From Clostridia bacterium (GTDB taxonomy: Bacteria > Bacillota > Clostridia > Oscillospirales > CAG-272), in the NCBI GenBank assembly GCA_017420845.1, contig JAFQOC010000563.1:1-9948 (forward strand): a stretch of DNA of 9,948 nt. The letters are read 5' to 3'. Below are positions 6,112 through 9,948 of the stretch, one piece after another; position 1 is the first letter of the stretch, and each line of letters starts with the position of its first letter. The notes under the pieces were generated by a model. It was not told where the DNA came from. It searched no databases and saw nothing but the letters and a program-made list of their open reading frames with translations. A program made the translations under genes and the position numbers.

Positions 6112-8322
6112 ATGACACGCTCTCACTTCTTCCGCGACGCCGCCTGGGTCGGCAAGGCTCAGCGCACCCGCGACACCTTCGCGGTCCTGCGGGGCTACTT
6201 TACGGCAGAGTCCGCCCGCAAAGTGACCCTGAATATTCTGGGTCTGGGCTTTTTCAAGTGCTACGTCAACGGCATCTGCATCAATCCCGATACCTTCCTC
6301 CCCCTGTCCTCGGACTTTGAGGCCAGCTGTGACCCCGCGGAGGAGGTGCTGACGGGACACCGTATCTACGTGCCAGGCTTTGATATTACCCCCTACGTCC
6401 GCGATGGGGAGAATGTCATCGCCATCCACTTCGGCGGCGGCTGGTACACCCACCACTGCCGTGTGTTCGGTCTCCCCAAGGCCATCTACTGTGTGACGGT
6501 GGAGGAAGAGGGCGGCACGAGCCATTTCGTCTCGGACGAGACCTGCCGTGTGGGCGACGGCTTTGTGGCGGGGTACATCTTCACCCAAGCCGAGCACCAC
6601 GATTACACCTCCTTCACCGACTGCCTCGGGGTGGATTTCGACGACAGCAGCTGGCCTCACGCCACCCTGACCGAGGATCTGGACACCGAGTACCATACCA
6701 CCGACTGCCCCGCCGACGCCCTGATCGAGACCCTGCCCGTTACCAAGCTGGGAGAGGGTGAGCACGGCGGCATTGTCTACGACTGCGGGCAGAACACCAC
6801 GGGCTACCCCGTTTTGAAAATTACCGCCCCCGCGGGGGAGACCGTAACGGTTCTCTTCTCCGAAAAGTCCCTTCCCGACGGCCGCCCCGACATGACCCAC
6901 CACCACGGCCAGCGGTTCATTGTAACCTCCGACGGCACGGGGCGGGTGGTCCAGCCCGAGTTCACGTGGTACGGCTTCCGCTGCTTTGAGGTCATCGGCG
7001 GAGCCGAGCCCCGGGGAGTCAAGGTGGTCTACGCCGACCTGCCCGCCGCCTCCACCTTTGAGTGCGACAACGAGACCCTCAACTGGACCTGCAAGACCTT
7101 CCTCCACACCATGCTCTGCAATATGCACACGGGCCACCCCTCGGACTGCCCCCATCTGGAGCGCAGAGGCTACACGGGTGACGGTCAGCTCACCTGCCAC
7201 GCGGTGCTGACCACTCTGGACGCCGAGGCCTTCTACAAAAAGTGGATGCGGGACATCGGGGACTGTCAGGACACCCTCAGCGGTCACGTCCAGTACACCG
7301 CCCCCTACATCAACAGCGGCGGCGGCCCCGGAGGCTGGGGCTCTGCCATCGTGGAGGTACCCTACCAGCTCTACAAGCACTACGGGGATATTTCGGTGCT
7401 GACCGACTACTACCCCCAAATGCGGCGGTACATCGACTATCTGGAGGCCCACTCGGCCTACGGTCTGGTGGTCAGCGACAAGGAAGGGGCGTGGTGCCTC
7501 GGGGACTGGTGCGGTCCCAACATCCTCTACCCCGGAAAGGACGTCACCTCCCACAACCAGCAGGTCATCCTCCCCGCCCCCATGGTCAATACCTACTTCA
7601 TGGTCAAGAGCCTTCAGAAGATGACCGAGATCGCCCGCCTCATCGGCAAGGAGGAGGATATCCCCGAGTACGAAGAAAAGATCGCCTACCGCAAGGGCGC
7701 GGTGCAGGCGGCCTACTTCAACACCTTCGACCACAATTTCGTCATGAACGTGCAGGGTGCCAACGCCTACGCCGTGGATCTGGGTCTGGGGGATCCCCAC
7801 ACCTACGGGAATCTGACCCGCTACTACAGAAAGCTGGGTCACTACGACACGGGCATCTTCGCCACCGATATCCTCACCCGCATCCTCTTTGAGAGGGGGG
7901 ACGCCGAGCTGGCGGTGGATCTCTTGACCAATGACGGCGATCAGGGCTACGAGCACTGGAGAAGGAACGGGGCCACCACCCTCCACGAGTACTGGGACAG
8001 CAACCGCTCCCGCTCCCACAGCCACCCCATGTTCGGTGCCCCCGTGGCCTACTTCTTCGAGTACCTGCTGGGCATCAAGCAGACCCCCGACAGCGCGGGG
8101 TATGCCTCCCTGGCCATTGAGCCTCTGGCCGTATCCCGCTTCGGGCGCATGGCGGGCAGCATCCAGACCCCCAAGGGCACCGTGGCGGTGGGCTACCGAA
8201 AGGTGGACGGACGGGTCACCTTTACGGTGGAGATCCCCGCGGACACCAAGGCCGTGTTCCGCTACAGCGGCGGGGAGTATCCCCTCCACAGCGGCGAGAA
8301 TCAGCTGGCCTTTGATCTGTGA
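6112..8322 (+). CDS. GH78 alpha-L-rhamnosidase-like glycoside hydrolase
   Basis: A 736-residue enzyme with no signal peptide, so it acts in the cytoplasm, probably on imported oligosaccharides or glycosides. It would release terminal L-rhamnose by inversion. N-terminal beta-domains carry GLGFFKCYVNG (44-54), FGGGWYTHH (107-115), YDCGQNTTGYP (223-233) and FTWYGFRCFEV (284-294), all typical of rhamnosidases. The alpha/alpha-barrel holds DCPHLERRGYTGDGQ from Asp345. Asp345, Glu350 and Asp357 have the same spacing as Asp567, Glu572 and Asp579 of Bacillus RhaB, and Glu626 in GATTLHEYWD matches its Glu841. A C-terminal beta-domain follows HPMFGAP (638-644). All key acids are present, but the variant HLERRGY in place of the usual DERLGW suggests a divergent subgroup whose sugar preference may differ. 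ATG 6112 is chosen over the longer frame because AAGGAGG lies 6 bases upstream and because the longer frame would begin in the promoter. It has its own promoter and terminator. Confidence 0.88.
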   Translation: MTRSHFFRDAAWVGKAQRTRDTFAVLRGYFTAESARKVTLNILGLGFFKCYVNGICINPDTFLPLSSDFEASCDPAEEVLTGHRIYVPGFDITPYVRDGENVIAIHFGGGWYTHHCRVFGLPKAIYCVTVEEEGGTSHFVSDETCRVGDGFVAGYIFTQAEHHDYTSFTDCLGVDFDDSSWPHATLTEDLDTEYHTTDCPADALIETLPVTKLGEGEHGGIVYDCGQNTTGYPVLKITAPAGETVTVLFSEKSLPDGRPDMTHHHGQRFIVTSDGTGRVVQPEFTWYGFRCFEVIGGAEPRGVKVVYADLPAASTFECDNETLNWTCKTFLHTMLCNMHTGHPSDCPHLERRGYTGDGQLTCHAVLTTLDAEAFYKKWMRDIGDCQDTLSGHVQYTAPYINSGGGPGGWGSAIVEVPYQLYKHYGDISVLTDYYPQMRRYIDYLEAHSAYGLVVSDKEGAWCLGDWCGPNILYPGKDVTSHNQQVILPAPMVNTYFMVKSLQKMTEIARLIGKEEDIPEYEEKIAYRKGAVQAAYFNTFDHNFVMNVQGANAYAVDLGLGDPHTYGNLTRYYRKLGHYDTGIFATDILTRILFERGDAELAVDLLTNDGDQGYEHWRRNGATTLHEYWDSNRSRSHSHPMFGAPVAYFFEYLLGIKQTPDSAGYASLAIEPLAVSRFGRMAGSIQTPKGTVAVGYRKVDGRVTFTVEIPADTKAVFRYSGGEYPLHSGENQLAFDL

Positions 8323-8342
8323 TCCCCAACCCCCTCCGCGCG

Positions 8343-8390
8343 AAAAATCCTCACCGATCCTCTCCCGGCGAGGGGGTCGGTGAGGTTTTT
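8343..8390 (+). terminator. Strong terminator between the GH78 and PHP genes, possibly bidirectional
   Basis: A stem of CCTCACCGA (8349-8357) and TCGGTGAGG (8377-8385) has an inner CCTCTC/GAGGGG stem. It is flanked by A5 (8343-8347) on the left and T5 (8386-8390) on the right. The symmetric A and T runs would let it work on both strands. Confidence 0.92.
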
Positions 8391-8408
8391 CTCTCCAATA
8401 TTTGCCCC

Positions 8409-8443
8409 AACCCCTTGATTTTTTCGCCAAAATGTAGTAGGAT
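8409..8443 (+). promoter_or_regulatory. Promoter of the PHP metallohydrolase gene, with the shared 15-base block
   Basis: TTGATT (8415-8420) is followed after 17 bases by TAGGAT (8438-8443), which matches the -10 consensus at 4 of 6 positions. The block AACCCCTTGATTTTT (8409-8423) is identical to 6043-6057 before the GH78 gene. Similarity continues loosely into the spacer (both have CC then AAAAT or AAATAT). The -10 is weaker than in the GH78 promoter. Confidence 0.62.
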
Positions 8444-8478
8444 ATAGGTAACGATATTCCACCCGCAAGGAGGACGCT

Positions 8479-9834
8479 ATGAAGCAAGTATACTACGATT
8501 ACGACGTGTACCCCAAGGTATTCCTGGGCGACCGCGAGAAGACCGTCACCGTCCAGCCCCTGGGCATCCGCACCGCCTTTGCCAAGGACAAGGCCTATAC
8601 CGTGGAGGTGCTGAAGGTCAACCAGGGCAACGCCCGCGTCTGGCCCGAGCGAAGCGGCCGCGCCACCCTGTCGGTGACCCCCGACGAGGACGGCTGTCTC
8701 CGTGTCACCGCCTACTTTGAGGGCGAGGGCGAGTACTACCTCAATATCAACGACGGCGACCGCCGCCTGGCCACCCTCCCCGTCTACTGCCTCGGCGAGG
8801 ACATGGCGGGCCGTATCCCCCAGCGTGGTGACCTCCACGTCCATACCTGCCGCTCCGACGGACACGACGATCCCGTCAACGTAGTGGCCTCCTACCGCGG
8901 CCACGGCTACGATTTCCTGGTCATTTCGGATCACAATCGCTACTACCCCTCCCTGGAGGCCATCCGCCGCTACGGGGATCTCAGCGACGTGGCCATCATC
9001 CCCGGCGAGGAGGTGCACCTGCCCCTCAACGACGTCCACTACGTCAACTTCGGCGGTACCTACTCCATCAACGCCCTGGTGGCAGGCGGCCCCAACGACG
9101 AGAAGGCGGGTGCCGATCTTGCCTGGAGAAGCCTGGACGGTAGTGCCCCCGATCCCATCTCCCACGAGGAGTTTCTGGCCATGATCGAGGAGAGATCCGA
9201 AAAGGTGCCCCTGCCCAACAAGTCCGAGCGGCTGAGCTACGCCGTGCTAGAGTGGACCTACGAGCATATGCAGAAGAACGGGGGACTGGGCATCTTCCCC
9301 CACCCCTACTGGCTGTGCCAGCTCATGCAGCTCCCCGAGGAGTACACCGAGTTCATCTACAAGAACAAGCCCTTCGACGCCTTTGAGGTGTTGGGCGGCG
9401 AGAACTACTTTACCCACAACGGCTTCCAGACCGCTCTCTACTACGAGATGCGGGAGAAGGGTATCGACCATCCCGTGGTGGGCTCCACCGACAGCCACAA
9501 CTCCTCCGCCGAGAACAACCGCAACTCCCTGATCTGCTCCACCATCGTCTTTGCCAAGGAGAACACCCGCGAGGGTCTGGTCTCGGCCATCAAGGAGAAG
9601 TTCTCGGTGGCCGTGGATACCATCAGCAAGGAGTACCGTCTGGTGGGCGACTTCCGCTGGATCCGCTACGGTGCCTTCCTCATGGAGAATTACTTCCCCC
9701 TCCACGACGAAGCCTGCCGCGCCGAGGGCTACTTCCTCCGCCGTCACTTCGCCGGGGACAAGCAGGCCACCGCAGTGCTGGCCGCCATGAAGGGTCAGCT
9801 GCCCGCTTTGCAGAAGAAGTATTTCGATCTGTAA
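8479..9834 (+). CDS. PHP-domain metallohydrolase of the CehA/McbA type
   Basis: A 451-residue protein without signal peptide. Residues about 1-112 form a beta-rich N-terminal domain of unknown role. Residues about 115-400 form a PHP (polymerase and histidinol phosphatase) metal-dependent hydrolase. The visible metal-binding residues are His120 and His122 in GDLHVHT, Asp127 in RSDG, His152 in SDHN, Glu177/Glu178 in PGEEVH, His275 in FPHPYW, and Asp338/His340 in STDSHNS. All four classic PHP motifs are therefore intact. PHP enzymes usually cleave phosphate esters. The CehA/McbA group includes carbamate hydrolases, but most members have no known substrate, so none is assigned. ATG 8479 has AAGGAGG 5 bases upstream. 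The gene has its own promoter, shared in part with the GH78 gene, and a terminator follows, so joint control with the glycosidase is plausible. Confidence 0.87.
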   Translation: MKQVYYDYDVYPKVFLGDREKTVTVQPLGIRTAFAKDKAYTVEVLKVNQGNARVWPERSGRATLSVTPDEDGCLRVTAYFEGEGEYYLNINDGDRRLATLPVYCLGEDMAGRIPQRGDLHVHTCRSDGHDDPVNVVASYRGHGYDFLVISDHNRYYPSLEAIRRYGDLSDVAIIPGEEVHLPLNDVHYVNFGGTYSINALVAGGPNDEKAGADLAWRSLDGSAPDPISHEEFLAMIEERSEKVPLPNKSERLSYAVLEWTYEHMQKNGGLGIFPHPYWLCQLMQLPEEYTEFIYKNKPFDAFEVLGGENYFTHNGFQTALYYEMREKGIDHPVVGSTDSHNSSAENNRNSLICSTIVFAKENTREGLVSAIKEKFSVAVDTISKEYRLVGDFRWIRYGAFLMENYFPLHDEACRAEGYFLRRHFAGDKQATAVLAAMKGQLPALQKKYFDL

Positions 9835-9846
9835 TTTTCACGATTT

Positions 9847-9877
9847 CAAGGGGGCTTGCTTGCAGGCTCCCTTGGTT
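9847..9877 (+). terminator. Candidate terminator after the PHP gene
   Basis: CAAGGG (9847-9852) pairs with CCCTTG (9869-9874), and the pairing continues inward, with some G-T pairs, to a 12-bp stem with a CTTG loop. The tail, GTTGTT, is only moderately T-rich, so this is a less certain terminator than the two upstream. Confidence 0.6.
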
Positions 9878-9892
9878 GTTATGGGGGATAGC

Positions 9893-9948
9893 AAATTGCA
9901 GTTTATCGGTCTATTAGGTCGCGGCTACGAAAGGGGGGTGCTGGGGGC
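9893..9948 (+). repeat. Left end of another copy of the dispersed element, cut by the window edge
   Basis: AAATTGCAGTTTATCGG (9893-9909) is identical to the left end of the full element (4079-4095). The next bases, GTCTATTAGGTC, instead resemble the minus-strand remnant at 1278-1327. The interior (9920-9948) does not match the full copy, so this may be a different subtype carrying other sequence. It lies 58 bases after the PHP gene stop. Confidence 0.55.

Noticed and set aside
5977..9165. A 1062-codon open frame on the minus strand
   Set aside because: It runs antisense across the GH78 and PHP genes and through their terminator and promoter. Its composition (rich in Gly, Val, His, Ala) is that of a mirror frame of GC-rich genes, and it has no recognisable domain.

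Overview
The window looks like a chromosomal stretch from a GC-rich, uncultured Gram-positive anaerobe of the Clostridia (Bacillota), most likely a gut lineage. The reasons are strong AAAGGAG(G) ribosome binding sites before almost every gene, sigma-A-type promoters, a clostridial-style ECF sigma/anti-sigma pair, a DppA-type D-aminopeptidase and a GH78 glycosidase. The lineage is inferred from style, not from a marker gene. All eight genes supported here lie on the + strand. No tRNA, rRNA, CRISPR array or transposase gene was seen.

Layout: (1) 1-1330: a beta-propeller-like protein of the DUF5005/DUF4185 type, bracketed by two ends of a dispersed inverted repeat. (2) 1427-3492: an ECF sigma factor and an overlapping membrane protein that is probably its anti-sigma factor. 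They are preceded by a promoter that looks ECF-type (autoregulation) and closed by a hairpin terminator. (3) 3513-5937: a nitroreductase-family flavoprotein with a perfect TTGACA-17-TATAAT promoter, then a 280-bp palindromic MITE-like element, then a zinc D-aminopeptidase (DppA family) and a small uncharacterised lipoprotein. (4) 5980-9877: two separately promoted and terminated genes, a GH78 alpha-L-rhamnosidase-like enzyme and a CehA/McbA-type PHP metallohydrolase. Their promoters share an exact 15-base block, which suggests common control. The window ends inside another copy of the dispersed repeat.

How the parts may work together: the GH78 enzyme and the DUF5005-like protein fit carbohydrate breakdown, and the PHP enzyme may handle a phosphorylated or ester-linked substrate in the same setting. 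DppA would trim D-amino-acid peptides, for example from cell wall. The sigma/anti-sigma pair is a self-contained envelope-sensing switch with no obvious target gene here other than itself. These links are inference from proximity. The most distinctive observations are the repeat family (four instances, from one full element to a 50-bp remnant holding only the two ends), the duplicated sensor domain of the anti-sigma candidate, and the shared promoter block. I found no clear evidence of a wholly new multi-gene system.
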